Below, piece after piece: positions 1 through 13,741 of a stretch of DNA of 64,000 nt. Numbering within the stretch: the stretch's first letter is position 1; the number at the start of each line of letters is the position of its first letter. The DNA is taken from assembly GCA_024291935.2 (NCBI GenBank), contig CM044312.1:72125001-72189000 (forward strand), given 5' to 3'. The notes beneath the pieces are model-generated. The model was not told where the DNA came from and did not search any database. It saw only the letters and a program-made list of their open reading frames with translations. Both the position numbers and the translations under genes were made by a program. The DNA comes from Okapia johnstoni. Taxonomy: Eukaryota; Chordata; Mammalia; Artiodactyla; Giraffidae.

Positions 1-2717
1 CAGAATCAGCAGAATTTTCTTCAGTTTCATGTTTTCAAGGAGGATTTGCTCTTGGAGCTACCATGTCAATAGCAACAGCAAATCTCTCCTCTTGAAAAGA
101 AACCCTTCTTGGGTTGAAGGGGTGCTTTGAACAGTTCCTTGAGTTTAGGGGAGAGATGTTTAAGATGCCTGGGAGAAATAATGAATGGTCCTTGTTCAGC
201 CACAGACTCATTAGGTGTGGCTGTGCATGATGGCTGGGTTTTGGGAAAGCATGTGAGACGAGAATGGAACAGGGTCGGGGTGGCTTCCAGTGAGGAGAAA
301 CAGGGGAAAGAAGAATGGGTGTGTGGGGGCAATATTGTTAGGTTCTGGAATGCATTGTGTGATGCAAATTTTATCCCTTGTCTCCCCACAGAATCTTTAT
401 TAAACAGTTTAAAAATAATGTGTAGACCTGGGTTTGTTTTTTAGTTCAAGTACTAACTGCAGTTTCATGGGGAGACTCAGAGCTGACTTGCCGAGATGAC
501 CCAAGGGAGGCTGACACATCTAGGTTCCATGCATGTCTGTGGTCCCCGTATTTATTTCCCTCTGGCAGTATATGTGTCACTTCTCTTTTATGTAGCATCT
601 GAAAGGGTTTTAGATGATTAAAGGAGAGAATGGCCCCTTCCCTGAAACCTCGCACTCTTTTGTATCAGTTAAATAATTTCAGTTCTGTAATCATTCTGTA
701 AGCATTACTCTCAGACACCTTAGCATCAGTAGCCCTTCTGTAGGTGGGTCCACACCTGTTTGCAAACCCCACATATATTTATACAACAGCAAGGACTTAG
801 ACACTGCTTGATCTCTGCACGTTCTCTAGTAGTATGTTCTGTTTAGAGTAGATTCTCTGTCACTGTTTGGTGTTTAGCAAACTGCTCTTTACTCTTGGCA
901 TGTTAATTATATCCCACTGAAATTCATTACATAACTACTTAGCTCAAACCAGTAACATACATTTGAAAAATTGGAATTTTGAGTCTGTTTCCTACATCCA
1001 TTTTAACATATGTGAAGACAATTTGTCCTTGCCCTTTATTACTGAATTTTGAGATACTAAGAGATGCTGGTATTCCTTCTATTTTCTTCCTCCTACCTCA
1101 CTGATTAAAGAATAAGCTTTATAACTAATTATTCACAAATAGTAATTAATTAATCCCATTATTTAAATAGATACCAGATACACACCCACCTAAACTAGAG
1201 TTTAGCATTGTATTCTTGTATTGAGCGCAAGGATATTATGGGATATCTGTTAAAGCCTTTCTGAAACTAAGCTACTTTTGGGCTCAAGTGTAGTCATGCC
1301 TTTTTCTCTGTCTAATAATCTCGTCAAAATAGTACTGACCTTTTTTAGTGAACCTGTAGCTACTTCCTCATGCCAGGGATTTCTGTTCTAAGTGCTTACA
1401 ATTTGCTTTTTGTAAGTTGTCTTCAAAGTTGCCAGCAGTTTATTCCAGGCTTACCTAATTTTTCCACTCCTCTTTGCCTGTTTCTTTTCTTCTCTAGCCT
1501 TCATGATGTCTCATCTTTCATTTGATGACTTTACAAAGATACTAGCAATTGGAGAAGCAAGAATGATGGCTTAATAACAGTGGGTTGACATTTTAGAGCA
1601 TGAGAAACCACCTACTTCCTCCCTTGGCCTTTTAAGAGGAATGGAGAGAGATCAGAGAGAAGGATTTATAACAGATTAGAAAATAAAGGCTAATGAGAAA
1701 AAGCTAAAGATGGCATATTTGTGTCCGCCCCCTGCCCCCCTGCCCCAAAAGAGAAAGCTGAAGACTTTACATGTAGTGTGATGGCCAGCTGTTTTGCACA
1801 TTCCATGAAGACCATACGAAAGGAAATGGACTTAAGCAGGATTATTCAAGGATTTATTTTGAGTATAAATAGAGGTTTGACTCTAAATATTGTTCATATT
1901 TAACTTTTTTAAAGGAAGTAGGATATTTTCCCTCCCTTCTAATGTCTAAAAATAACAGATTTTCATCTCTCAGTAATGGTGTAGCCTTGTAGTGCTCCCC
2001 AAGGCTAACAGAGATACTAGGTGACCTTTACAAATCCTTTCTGGCCCAGTGATTCTGTCTTTTCACAAATCTCACCTCACATCTACAGATCTGATGCCTT
2101 AGAGTCACTCCAATCCTTTCTCTTTCTGTCATTTAAAATGCTGTGAACGTTCCTTCATGAAGCTGCTAATGGAAAAGTGACTAGGCAGTTTAGCATGCTG
2201 TTCTGTATAAAAATAAAACTCAATATGTTTATGTAAAATATAAATGCTTCCTATAATGTTTTGGTAATTTAAATGGCAGGTGATATGATTAATTGTTTTT
2301 AATGATGGTCTTTACTTTTCAGTTCACCCTGAGAGTTTTGGCTGAAAACCTTTTCTGTCTGTTGTGAAACTGAATATGCTAGGATTTATTTTTACTTGAC
2401 ATTTCAGATACTTCATTAGTAGGTAGTTCTTTTAGCGAAACTTATTTTATAACTGGGGGTGTTTTTCACTGTAGTACTTCTTAGAAATTAGATTACTCTA
2501 AGCTGGTCATGTTATCTCAGAAGAACAAATGCTGTATGGGAACATCAGTTCTTAATTTTTTCTGTTTTGGAAATAAAGTTAATTATAGATATAATCAAAA
2601 TAACAAAATTCAATCTGTAAGGTATTTCCATAACAGTTACTACATCCTTTTTACAGGAGGTGTCATCCTGATTGACCTTCATTACTTTGTCATTCCTTGA
2701 GAATTAAAGGCAGAGAA

Positions 2718-3236
2718 CGTTGCTGTTCAATCGCTCAGTCATGTCAGAGCCTTTGTGACCCCATGAACTGCAGCATGCCAGGCTTCCCTGTCCTTCACCA
2801 TCTCCTGGAGCTTGCTCAGACTCAGTGTCCATTGAGTTGATGATGCCATCCAATCATCTCGTCCTCTGTTGTCCCCTTCTCCTCCTGCCCTCAATCTTTC
2901 CCAGCATCAGGGCCTTTTCTAGTGAGTCAGTTCTTCGCATCAGGTTGCCAAAGCATGGGAGCTTCAGCTTCAGCATCAGTCCTTCCAATGAATATTCAGG
3001 GAGGATTTCCTTTGGGATTGACTGGTTTGATCTTGCTATCCAAGGGACTCTCAAGAGTCTTTTCCAACACCACAGTTCGAAAGCATCAATTCTTCAGTGC
3101 TCAGCCTTCCTTATGGTCCAACTCTCACCTCCATACATGACTACTGAAAGAACCATAGCTTTGACCATACAGACCTTTGTCAGCAGAGTGATGTCTCTGC
3201 TTTTTAATATACTGTCTAGGTTTATCATAGCAGAGA
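2718..3236 (-). mobile_element. BovB LINE 3' fragment
   Basis: Antisense copy of the BovB 3' end. The right part reads backward through the C-terminal ORF region that gives [14 protein letters not shown] and FGHLMRRADSLEK in better copies. Truncated at its 5' side near 3236. Diverged, with no intact frame. Confidence 0.88.
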
Positions 3237-3269
3237 AGGTAGATTAATATAGAACCTTTGATTTTTGTA

Positions 3270-3455
3270 TTTCTACTTGCAAAGGATGTGACCTTGGGCA
3301 ATTAGTTTAACCTTTGTTAAGCTTCAGTTTTAGTATTTATAATATAATATAGTAATGACTTATAGTAATGGCAATGCTTATTAAGACTGATAAAAATTAA
3401 TGCAAAATGCTTAGTATAGTGCTTATCACATAGTAACAATTATAAAGGTAGCTAT
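3270..3455 (+). mobile_element. MIR-like SINE
   Basis: Contains the MIR-style core gaccttgggcaattagttta, followed by a tail rich in taataatg-type words and a cttagtatagtgcttatcac stretch. Strongly diverged, so recognised only by pattern. Confidence 0.55.
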
Positions 3456-3653
3456 TTTCATACATCAACAGAAACAAATGCATTTTGCTTACTCCTGTTC
3501 ACTAGGCATTATGCTGGGTACTGAACAGGTAAGAATGAAAGTAGTTTTTAAAAGGGTGCTGTTTAGATCATTTTCCTGTGTGCAAAATAAGATTGATACA
3601 TTGCTCTTATAAATAATCATAAAGTTAGTAGTAGTAATACATTTGCCATTTGC

Positions 3654-4612
3654 TTGGACATGGAACAACAGACTGGTTCCAAATAGGAAAAGGAGTATGT
3701 CAAGGCTGTATATTGTCACCCTGCTTATTTAACTTATATGCGGAGTACATCATGAGAAACGCTGGGCTGGAAGAAACACAAGCTGTAATCAAGATTGCTG
3801 GGAGAAATATCAATAACCTCAGATATGCAGATGACACCACCCTTATGGCAGAAAGCGAAGAAGAACTAAAGAGCCTCTTGATGAAAGTGAAAGAGGAGAG
3901 TGAAAAAGTTGGCTTAAAGCTCAATGTTCAGAAAACTAAAATCATGGCATCTGGTCCCATCACTTCATGGGAAATAGATGGGGAAACAGTGGAAACAGTG
4001 TCAGACTTTATTTTTTTGGGCTCCAAGATCACTGCAGATGGTGATTGCAGCCATGAAATTAAAAGACGCTTACTCCTTGGAAGGAAGGTTATGGCCAACC
4101 TAGAGAGCATATTTAAAGGCAGAGACATTACTTTGCCAACAAAAGTCCGTCTAGTCAAGACTATGGTTTTTCCAGTGGTCATGTATGGATGTGAGAGTTG
4201 GACGGTGAAGAAAGCTGAGCGCTGCAGAATTGATGCTTTTGAACTGTGATGTTGGAGAAGACTCTTGAGAGTCCCTTGGACTGCAAGGAGATCCAATCAA
4301 TCCATCCTAAAGGAGATCAATCCTGGGTGTTCACTGGAAGGACTGATGTTGAAGCTGAAACTCCAATACTTTGGCCACCTCATGCGAAGAGTTGACTCAT
4401 TGGAAAAGACCCTAATGCTGGGTAGGATTGGGGGCAGGAGGAAGAGGGGATGACAGAGGATGAGATGGTTGGGTGGCATCACCGACTTGATGGACATGGG
4501 TTTGGGTGGACTCCAGGAGTTGGTGATGGACAGAGAGGCCTGGCGTGCTGCGGTTCATGGGGTCGCAAAGAGTCGGACATGACTGAGTGACTGAACTGAA
4601 CTGAACTGAACT
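3654..4612 (+). mobile_element. BovB LINE 3' half with partly open RT frame
   Basis: 5'-truncated BovB starting within the reverse-transcriptase domain and running to the 3' repeat tail gactgaactgaactgaactg. A 199-residue frame up to 4249 keeps the RT motifs QGCILSP and LRYADDTTLM with the catalytic YADD. A TGA at 4247-4249 replaces the Trp codon after FEL, and the C-terminal part continues in a second frame to 4453. It is dead, because the endonuclease domain and 5' end are missing. Confidence 0.93.
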
Positions 4613-5764
4613 GACTCTAAGTGATTGCTTGTAGAGCACTGTTGGAGGAAGAGAAGTCTCACAGTTAACTCCGTTGTGAATATTTGCATATTGATATTAA
4701 TTTAGTATTCTAAGTTGTCTTTATGGTTACTCGGATTGAGTGCCCATTTTAATATTGTTGCTTTAACTATTATAATTTAGTTTTAGTCTTTTCAAACTAT
4801 ATGGGAGTTTTGAATGATGATATATATATATTTATAAAATTATTTTCAGTCTCATTCCCCCTCCCCCCCTATTTTTAATGTCAGTGGTTGGGGATAGAAA
4901 TGGATCTTCTTCTACACAAAGTGCTCTGTAAAATATATACCTGTGGTTTTTAAAAGTGATTTGGTACAGTTGTCATCATTGAGGTCTGTCACCTGGGGGA
5001 TTATGTTGCCTGTGAAAGCCTTTCTAGGACATTTGGTCCTATTTAAAACATCCATGAGCATATTTGGCCCATGCCAAGTAGTGTTGGACAGGGCCAAATA
5101 TCAAGGATGTTTTGGTGTGGATAAAATGTCTTATGGACATTTTAGACAGGACCAGATGTCTGCTAGTCCTGAGAGCTTGATGAGGTGGTTGGTTAACATC
5201 ATTATAAATAACAACCATTGAGAATGAGTGGGTTAATGACTTGCTGTTTCCTGGGGTTTGGTAACTTAAACTCACCTTAGAACTATTGATAGTTTTATAG
5301 ACTGTTTGAAGTTAGAAAGAAACTTGGAGTTAACTCTTGTCTAGCCTTCAGCTAATGTAAGAATGATCTGTATCATTCTACATCCCTGACTGATGGGCAT
5401 CCTGCCTTTGAGCACTGCTCCCGGATGGATGGAGCAAAAGAAGGTCTTTCTTGCAGTGCTTGGTGTTCTGTGGAAAACAGACATTTACAATATCAATAAT
5501 GGACAGCAAGAGTCATGTGGACTTAGCTTTTCTTTTCTGTACTTCAGAATGGAGGTTAGTGTTCTGAAGTGAAAGTGTCTGAGAAAGGAAAAGTGGTCCA
5601 TATTTTACTTGTTCTAGATCAATGCTTCTCATCCTTATCAGCCCCACTGCCCACTTTTGTAGAAGAAAAAATTTTAATGTGCCCTGTAATATTTGGAAAC
5701 AAGATTGGTAGATAATAATAACCTATAATTATATACATATTAAAAAGCAATCAGTATAACACTT

Positions 5765-5957
5765 TGGGCTTCCCTTGTGATTCAGCTGGTAAAGAAGCCA
5801 CCTGCAATGCAGGAAACCTGGGTTCGATCCCTAGTTGGGAAGTTCCCCTGGAGAAGGGAATGGCTACCATTCCAGTACTCTGGCCTGGACAATTCCATGG
5901 ACTGTATAGTCCATGGTGTCCCAAAGAGTCAGACATGACTGAGCGACTTTCACACTA
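5765..5957 (+). mobile_element. Bov-tA SINE
   Basis: tRNA-Glu-derived head (gggcttcccttgtgattcag, then ggttcgatccc) joined to the Bov-A part that ends in agtcagacatgactgagcga. Full-length form with moderate divergence. Confidence 0.93.
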
Positions 5958-6723
5958 TAACAGTTTAACTACAATGTATTAGGAGAAATAAAGTAATCTA
6001 TGTTTTTCAGTTTATGACTCAGCCACAGCTATAGGTCATTATAAAACTCAGATGCTTGTTCTGTATATAGAATCATATGTAGTTTGCTACACATGCAGAC
6101 TACAGTATGTGTGCTACTGAGAATGTGATTGTCAGAAATGGAGCTCAGCTTTCCTAAAATTTCTAAATTATAAGAACATATTTTCCCCATTTACGCAACA
6201 GTTGCATTCCTGGAAAAATCCAGCATATACTAAAACTGTGCAAAAAGGCCTTTGTGTTTATATGAGAAATGGGGTTAGGTTCTAGACTCAGATCATGAAT
6301 TTTTTTTTTTTGAATGATGGGGATGTCCAAAGGATCATTTGAAAATTGTACAGAACACAAGACCAGTGCCTCATTGATAGGATTGTTTTTTATATTGCAG
6401 TAAAACACCCAACCACTCCAACAACCAAAAATGCTCTCATAAATTTCCTTTACACTGCCCATGAGGCTGTACCATCCCTTTTGAGAATCACTGCCCTGTG
6501 CTGATTCCAGTATAACTTTACCAGCACCTTGAAGCCCAGGGAACTTCCTTAGGTCAAAAATTTATATGAACCTGTGCATGTGAAATGTCTTGTAGAAATC
6601 TTTAGTCATATATTTAAGCCCTTTTCACTAACTTGCTAGATTTTATTTTTAAATTACTGTGAAATTTATTATAACCAAGCCCCACCCCCCCATGCATACT
6701 AAAGCCATACCTAGAACATCATC

Positions 6724-7125
6724 AGTTCAGTACAGTTTGGTTCAGTTGCTCAGTCGTGCCCAACTCTTTTGTGACCCCATGGACTGCAGCATGCCAGCCC
6801 TCCATGTCCATCACCAACTCCCAGAGTTTACCCAAACTCATGTCCACTGAGTCGGTGATGCCATCCAACCATCTCATCCTCTGTTGTTCCCTTCTCCTCC
6901 TGCCCTCAATCTTTCCCAGCATTAGGGTCTTTTCAAATGAGTCAGCTCTTTGCATCAGGTGGCCAAAGTATTGGAGTTTCAGCTTCAACATCAGTCCTTC
7001 CAATGAATATTCAGAACTGATTTCCTTTAGGATGGACTGGTTCGATCTCCTTGCTGTCCAAGGGACTCTCAAGAGTCTTCTCCAGCACCAGATTTCAAAA
7101 GCATCAATTCTTCAGCTGTTAGCCT
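6724..7125 (-). mobile_element. BovB LINE 3' fragment
   Basis: Antisense BovB 3' end. Read on the minus strand it gives [15 protein letters not shown] and the terminal ORF region, followed by the gactgaactg-type tail. 5'-truncated. It abuts an old L1 piece on its right. Confidence 0.9.
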
Positions 7126-7137
7126 TCTTCTCTTTTT

Positions 7138-8460
7138 TTACAACCTCCCAAGCTGACACTCTGTGCTTATTAAACAGTAGCCCCACATTCTTAGCCCTTA
7201 GCAATCATTGTTCTGCTTTCCATCTCGATGAGTTTTGACTATTCTGTATACCTTGTATAATGGAATCATGGAATAGTTGTATTCTTTTTCTGGGTTAGCA
7301 TAATGTCTTCAAGGTCCACCTACTTCGTTGCTCGCATCAAAATTTCCTTCCTTTTTAAGACTGAATAATATTCCATTGTTTGTATATACTACAGTTTATT
7401 CATTCATTAATACACATTTCAGCTGTTGATGCCTTTTAACTATTGTAAATAATACTGTTGTGAACATGGGTGTAAAAATATCTCTTTGTGTTGCTATGTA
7501 TAATTCTTTTGAATATATACCCAGAAGTGGAACTGCTGGATCACATGGTAATTCCATTTTTTTGGTTTTCATTTTTTAGAATAAAAAATTCTGTTTTTAA
7601 AGTTTCAACTGCCATACCATTTTCCATAGTGGCTACACCATTTCACATTACCATCAACTGTGTTCAAGGGTTCTGATTTCCCCACATCCTTCCCAAAACT
7701 TGTTATTTATAGGTTTTTGTTCATGTTTTTTGACAAGTAGTCTCCTAATGGGTGGTATCTTATAGCAGTTTTGATTTGCCTTTTCCTAAAGATTAGTGAC
7801 GTTGAATGTGTTTTCATGTGCTTTTTGGCCATTTGTATATCTTCTTTGGAGAAAAGTCTATTCAACTCCTTTTTCCATTTTTTAATTGGGTTATTAACAA
7901 GATAAATATCTTGTTAAGTCGTAGGAGTTTTCTGTATGTATTCTCGATGTTTATCATTTATCAGATATTTAATTTGAAAATATTTTTTCTCTTATTCTGT
8001 GAGTTGCCTTTTCATTTGCTTTTTAGTGTCTTTTAATGCACAAATTTTAAAGTTTGATGAAGTCACATTTAGCTGTTTCTTCTTTTGTTACTTGAACTTT
8101 TGGTGTCATATCCAAGAAATCATTGTCAAATCCAATATCATGAAGTTTTCTCCTATGTTTTCTTCTAAGAGTTTATGGTTTTATCCCTTATGTTTAGACA
8201 TTTTATCCATTTTGAGTTAATTTTTTTTTTTTGTATAGTGCAGGGTAAGGATCCAACTTCATTCTTTTACATGTGGATATTTAATTTACTAGATTTTCAA
8301 CTTTTTACTTTCAGAATTGTTGTTTATAGTCTTAGCTGTCTTACCATTATACAATCTTAATCTTCTTTCACATAAAACTTTTTTGCATTTTTTAAAACAA
8401 TCTGCTTATTTTCCAATTTATGTTATACAATTATTTTTATTCTTAAATATGAGCATGTTT
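7138..8460 (-). mobile_element. Old L1 3' region, antisense
   Basis: Contains reversed L1 3'-end words such as ataatattccattgtttgta, cccagaagtggaactgctgg and tccattttgagttaattttt. Heavily diverged and no frame remains. Confidence 0.75.
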
Positions 8461-8599
8461 TGTTTCTTCGGTTTTTGAAATTATTTAGCTTTGTCCTCTT
8501 TTTCAGTCTTTATTATTTTTAACCCTGATATGCCTAATCTCTTTTTGCACTTGCCGGCTTGATACATTACTTATTTGGTTTGAATGCTGTTTTTCCATT

Positions 8600-9310
8600 G
8601 TTATTATAAAGTGGTATTTGATTATTAGAAAATAATTTATAAAAATATATAAATTAGAAAATGAAAAAGCATTTCATTTCATAATCCTAGCCTCAAGGGT
8701 TAATAACAATTTCATGTATATTCTTCTAGATACTGATTGTGTATGTGTATATTTCAACACACATATTTATACATACACTCTTATAGCCTGTTTTTTCCCA
8801 CATAACATATCCTGAACATTTTTCTATGTTGACTCATATAAAGCTATCACATTTTAATGCTTTTATAAAAATACTTTTGTATGTCTATCATGATTTGTTA
8901 AATCAGCTTCCTACTACTGGACGCTTAGGTTGACTATACTCTTCATATTGTTAAAAAATGTATAAATATGTTTAGGACGGATCTCTAAAAAATGATTGTA
9001 TGGTTTGGACTAGGGTATTTATTAAGGCTTTTGAAATGTATTATCTGTTGCCCTCCAAAAGGTGGTAACCATTCTGCTTTCAGGGATAGTATGAGAGCGG
9101 ACTCACTTGCGCACCATTTCTTACACCATGTTGATTTAGCTAAAAATATTTCATTACTTTTCTTTTTAGTGATCAGTGAGGTTGGCTGTGTTTTTATGTT
9201 TATGGGGCTTGTATATTTCCTCTGTTGCCAGTTCTTGTGCTTTATTTTTTGTTTCTTTATTGTTGCTTACTTTGTGTTAGTTTATTGGTTTCATCTTATC
9301 TAGTTTAAGT
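8600..9310 (-). mobile_element. Ancient L1-like fragment, antisense
   Basis: Resembles reversed 3' ends of old L1 elements: a stretch on decreasing distance to cataacatatcctgaacatt, then gttgccctccaaaaggtggt and a later gtgaggttggctgtgttttt. Weak identification, made by word similarity only. Confidence 0.45.
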
Positions 9311-9965
9311 ATTTTAAATAGTAGTTTTCTCATTACCCTTTTTCTGTAGTTCTTTTCCTGATTCTTACAGTTTTGACTATTTTTTTGTCTGTCAGAATTT
9401 TTAAAATTATGATTTTCCTCTTTTTAAGTATTCCTGGATTTAAAAGAAGGAGCAAGAATCATGACTTAACAATGGTAATTTTAGGACGATTCCACATCCT
9501 GCCCTACATCTGGCACTAGGGGTGGCTTTTTCCGTCCCCTTGCCCCTGTAGGAGCTCTCTGAAGAGCTCTCCTTAATGAAGTTCTAAAATGACTGAATGG
9601 CCTGAAAGCTTTTAACTTTTGCAAATCTGGAGACCTACAGTTTAAAATTTCTTCCTCAGGGAATATTTTGCTAGTTCTGCATTCAGACTAAAGTAGTAGA
9701 AATATATCATTCTCTCTAACAAACACCACTGGTCTGCTAGGTATGAAATCTTTGGACTTCCCCTTTAGATAAAATCACTAATCTTTCAGCAAATTGTGTT
9801 GTCTGAAAGTCTACATGACAGAAAAGGAGGTATAACAAAGGTTCCGTTTGGAAAAGGTTTGGTCTTCTATGAGCAAAGAAACAAGCATTAGTCGAGGTTC
9901 AAGACAGTTTCATAGGAAGGAGGTAAATGGAATGTTTGTAATCTACTTTTTAAATAATCTATTTA

Positions 9966-11035
9966 AATTTTTTTTTATTGAACTATAGTTTATTTACAGT
10001 GTTGCTAGTTACTGCTGTGCAGTAACCAGCACAGACAGTTATACATACACATACATTCACTCTTTTTTAGATTCTTTCCCGTATAGTCCGTTACAGAGTA
10101 TTGAGTTGAGTTCCCTGTGCTATACAGTCAGTCCTTATTAGTTATCTGTTTTATAGTAGTGTGTATGTCAATCACAGTCTCCCAATTTACCTCCTTCCTT
10201 GCTTTCCCCTGAGTAGCCATAAGTTACTACTAAAATATTCTTAAAACTTTTTAAATTATAGTCTATCAAATTTTCACTAACTTTTAAAACATCTTTATTG
10301 AGATATAATTCCCCAACCATACAATTTGCCCTTAAAGGGTACAATTCAATGTTTTTTAGTATATTCACATTGTAGTGCAGCCATTACTGTAATGAATTTT
10401 AGAACATTTTCATAACCTCCGAAAAAAACCCTGTATCGTTGACCAGTTACCTCGTATTTCCTCTAAACCCCACACCCCCATCCCTGCCCTTAAACAACCA
10501 CTAATCTACTTCTGTCTCTATAGATTTGACATTTCTGGGCATTTAATATGAATAGAATCATACACTGTGTGGTCTTTTTGTTGACCTCCTTCACTTCACA
10601 TGATGTTTGTAGCATCTCTCAGTACTTCATTGCTTAAATGGCCAAATAATATTCCATTGTAATGATATGCCACATTTTGTTGATCTCTCCAGTAGTTGAT
10701 GGATATTTGGGTTGTTTCTATTTGGGGGCTGTTATGAATAATGCTGCTTTGACCACTGATTACAACTTTGTGCATGGACATGTTTAATTTCTCTTGCTTA
10801 GGTACTTAGGAGTGGAAATATTGAATCAAATGGTAACTTCCATTTAACTTTTTGAACTTCTGAGGATTCCAGTTTATTCACACACTTAGCAACACTTGTT
10901 ACTCTCTGACCTTTTGATTCTAGCCATCCTGGTATATGTGAAGTAGTATTGTGTTATGGTTTTGATTTGTATTTCCCAGATGACTACTGATGTTGAGTAT
11001 CTTTTCATGTTTATTAACTCCTATTTAACTTTTAA
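9966..11035 (-). mobile_element. Old L1 3'-end fragments, antisense
   Basis: Two adjoining reversed L1 3' pieces. One runs from ttattgaactatagtttatt through ctcccaatttacctcc, and one from about 10290 (atctttattgagatataatt) through tattccattgtaatgatatg to 11035. Decayed. Confidence 0.65.
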
Positions 11036-11143
11036 AATTTAAATATACTAAATCCCCAATGAAAACTCTAATCTCGCATTTGCTCCATTAGAGAGAATGA
11101 ATCAAGACATGTATTTTATTAATTATACAGTACACATATTTTG

Positions 11144-11382
11144 GGAGATTGCTGGAGAAGGGAGAGGCTACCCACTCCAGTATTCTTGGGCTTCCCTTGT
11201 GGCTCAGCTGGTAAAAGAATATGCCTGCAATGCGGGAGACCTGGGTTCGATCCCTGGGCTGGGGAGATCCCCTGGAGAAGGGAAAGGCTACCCACTCCAG
11301 GTATTCTGGCCTGAAGAATTCCATGGACTGTATAGTCCATGGGGTCGCAAAGAGTTGGACATGACTGAGCTACTTTCACTTC
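11144..11382 (+). mobile_element. Bov-tA SINE preceded by a partial Bov-tA middle segment
   Basis: A full Bov-tA head begins at 11188. Directly before it, 11144-11187 repeats the middle of the same SINE (ctggagaagg, then ctacccactccagtattctt), so the unit is a partial dimer. Imperfect flanking repeats acacatatttt (11132-11142) and acacattttt (11383-11392) may be one target-site duplication around both parts. Confidence 0.88.
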
Positions 11383-12327
11383 ACACATTTTTCACGTTTA
11401 ACATACTGAAATCAGCACATGCACATCTTACAGTAAGTATAATATGGCTTATAGTAAAGACAACTTGAAAAAGAAAACCCAGTTGCCATATAAGAAGTTT
11501 ACTGTTTCTGGTACCGTAGTCTTAGAGCAACCAATTCATCTAAAAATTAAAGGGTTCTCAGATTAGGACTTAGTACTAATAATTCCTTCTCTTACAGATC
11601 ACCAGACTAAATTTTGAAGTAACTCATGATGTGAGGTCTCTGCCTCCACAAGTCTTTTCTGGTTAGTTCACTGATACTTGCCAACCTATTTTATCATGTC
11701 CCCACCAATCATGAGGGATTTGATGCATTATTTACCCTCATTTTTTATTAAGATTTTTTTTCCTCATTTCCTTATAAAATTATTAGATATTTACTGAAGA
11801 ATTTTTGTTTATTACTTATAAATTTAAGTCTCTGTGTTTCAGTTTGCATGGAGTGCAGGAATTGTTGAAGCTGTTTCATCACTGATCAGTTTTAGATTCA
11901 CTTTTGTTTGGTGAAAAGAGCTAATGAGAAAAAGCAAAGGCTTGTGTTTTATTGATCCCTATAGGATTTTGACCCTGTGCAGAAACTGGCTATGGCCAGA
12001 ATGTATGAATTCAGCATATTGTTTTTTTTATTATTATTGGTATGAAACCTACAGTTTAACATAACTATATAAACCAAGGTAGTACAAGTAGTTTTAATGA
12101 TTTCTAGTGGTGTTGTCTAGAGTTCTGTATTGCCCCATTCCTTCCACCACCCCTTTTATTGTGGTAAGAATACCTAAAATGAGATCTGCTGTCTTAACAA
12201 AATGTTAAGTGTACAGTATTGTCAACCATGGAAGATTGGGGAGTTGCCTCATTTCTTTTTAACGTATCTTAATGGTGTAAACTGACGTCTAACAAAAAAT
12301 ACATATGACTGCTGCTAAAATGAACTC

Positions 12328-12523
12328 CCTCATAGCGCAGTCGATAAAGCATCTGCCTGCAGTGCCGGAGATGCAGGTGGATCTCTGGGTCAGGAAGATC
12401 CCCTGGAGAAGGAAATGGCAACCCACTCGAGTATTCTTGCCTGGAAAATCTCATGAAGAGGGGAGCCTGGAGGTCTACAGTCCATGGGGTTGTAAGAGTC
12501 AGACACAACTTAGTGACTAAACC
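12328..12523 (+). mobile_element. Bov-tA-type SINE
   Basis: Diverged tRNA-derived head (tagcgcagtcgataaagcat) followed by the clear Bov body ggaagatcccctggagaagg and the end agtcagacacaacttagtga. Confidence 0.88.
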
Positions 12524-13702
12524 ATAGCGTGAAGAACTGAGGAGAATAACAATCTTATTGACAGATAATGTGTTTCTATAGATTCTGGCATCAGTTTGTT
12601 AATAGCTTATTCCTTTTACTGAGGTTTGCTTCTGTGTAATTTGTTATTGATCCTAGTTCAGCCTTCTTGGGTGTCACACAGTGTAACTTCTCTTCCCATG
12701 CAGGGTCTTAAGCTGTTTATCACACATCCTGTTTTCTCCTAGTCTTTTTTTCTAAACATTCCTCCCTCCCTCAGCCTTTCCTCAAATGCAGTAGTTTATA
12801 GTCCTCTATACCTCCTCTCTGGACTTAATTCTGTTTTATCTGTGTTCTTCCTACAACTGTGGCTAGAAAGGATATTTTGGACATTATTGGACCAGTGAAA
12901 AGTGTATTAGGATTGTAGTTCTTAGGGATTATATACTTATACATGTTTTGTTTTATAGTAACTTTCTGTAACTTCCTCTCATTAATTTAGTTCTTCCACT
13001 GACTTTCTAGGTACATTAGCTTGTTAAGATCCATTAGTAGCAGTTATATTTTAAGTAAACCATCTGCATGTATTTATTAATCACCCCCTCTAAGTAGCTC
13101 TTCCTCCCCACACGATCTAAAGTGTTTCCTGCCACATGTTCCTCCCGCTCATGTGATGAGGACACACAACTCTTATTCCCAATCATTCTGTTCTCAACAC
13201 CCCGAGTTGTACCTGCCATACAGCAAGTACTTCATACTTTTTGAATGAAGGAAAGTATGTTGAAATTGTTCATTTTCTTGACTGTCTCCTTTGATTCTAG
13301 ATACAACTTTTATAGAGTCAGGACCTGTGATTTATTCAGCTTTGACTTGGTTGTGTAATGTGATCCTTGACACACAGATGCTGGAATTCTGGCTGGGTAG
13401 ATTAGATAGATTATTTTGAAGACTTCCAAGGCTAGAGAATGATTGGAGGTGTATGAAAGAGGTGAGGCTGGAATACCTGTGGGTCCAAATTCTAGCATCC
13501 TTGGAATGTCATGCCCAGAAGTTTGTGTTAAAGAACTGATACACATTTAAACATTTTAGAAGAATGGTTGTGGGAGGATTATAAAACTTGGAAGATAAAG
13601 GTAATTAAGTTCTGAATTTGTTGACACGCAGGGGAAGTTTTCCTTTGTAGAAGTTCTCTGTACTGATAGGATCAGAATTTATCGGTCTTAGGGGTAAATT
13701 CT

Positions 13703-13704
13703 AA

Positions 13705-13741
<37 letters not shown>

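Noticed and set aside
2205..2225. Polyadenylation signal (AATAAA)
   Set aside because: Lies inside an intron, with no coding end upstream.
3650..4249. 199-residue open frame as a host gene
   Set aside because: It is the BovB reverse-transcriptase domain with YADD, with similar sequence in at least four other places in the window.
5765..5957. tRNA-Glu gene
   Set aside because: The tRNA-like head with a B-box-like ggttcgatccc belongs to a Bov-tA SINE. The same head appears many times and is followed by the Bov body.
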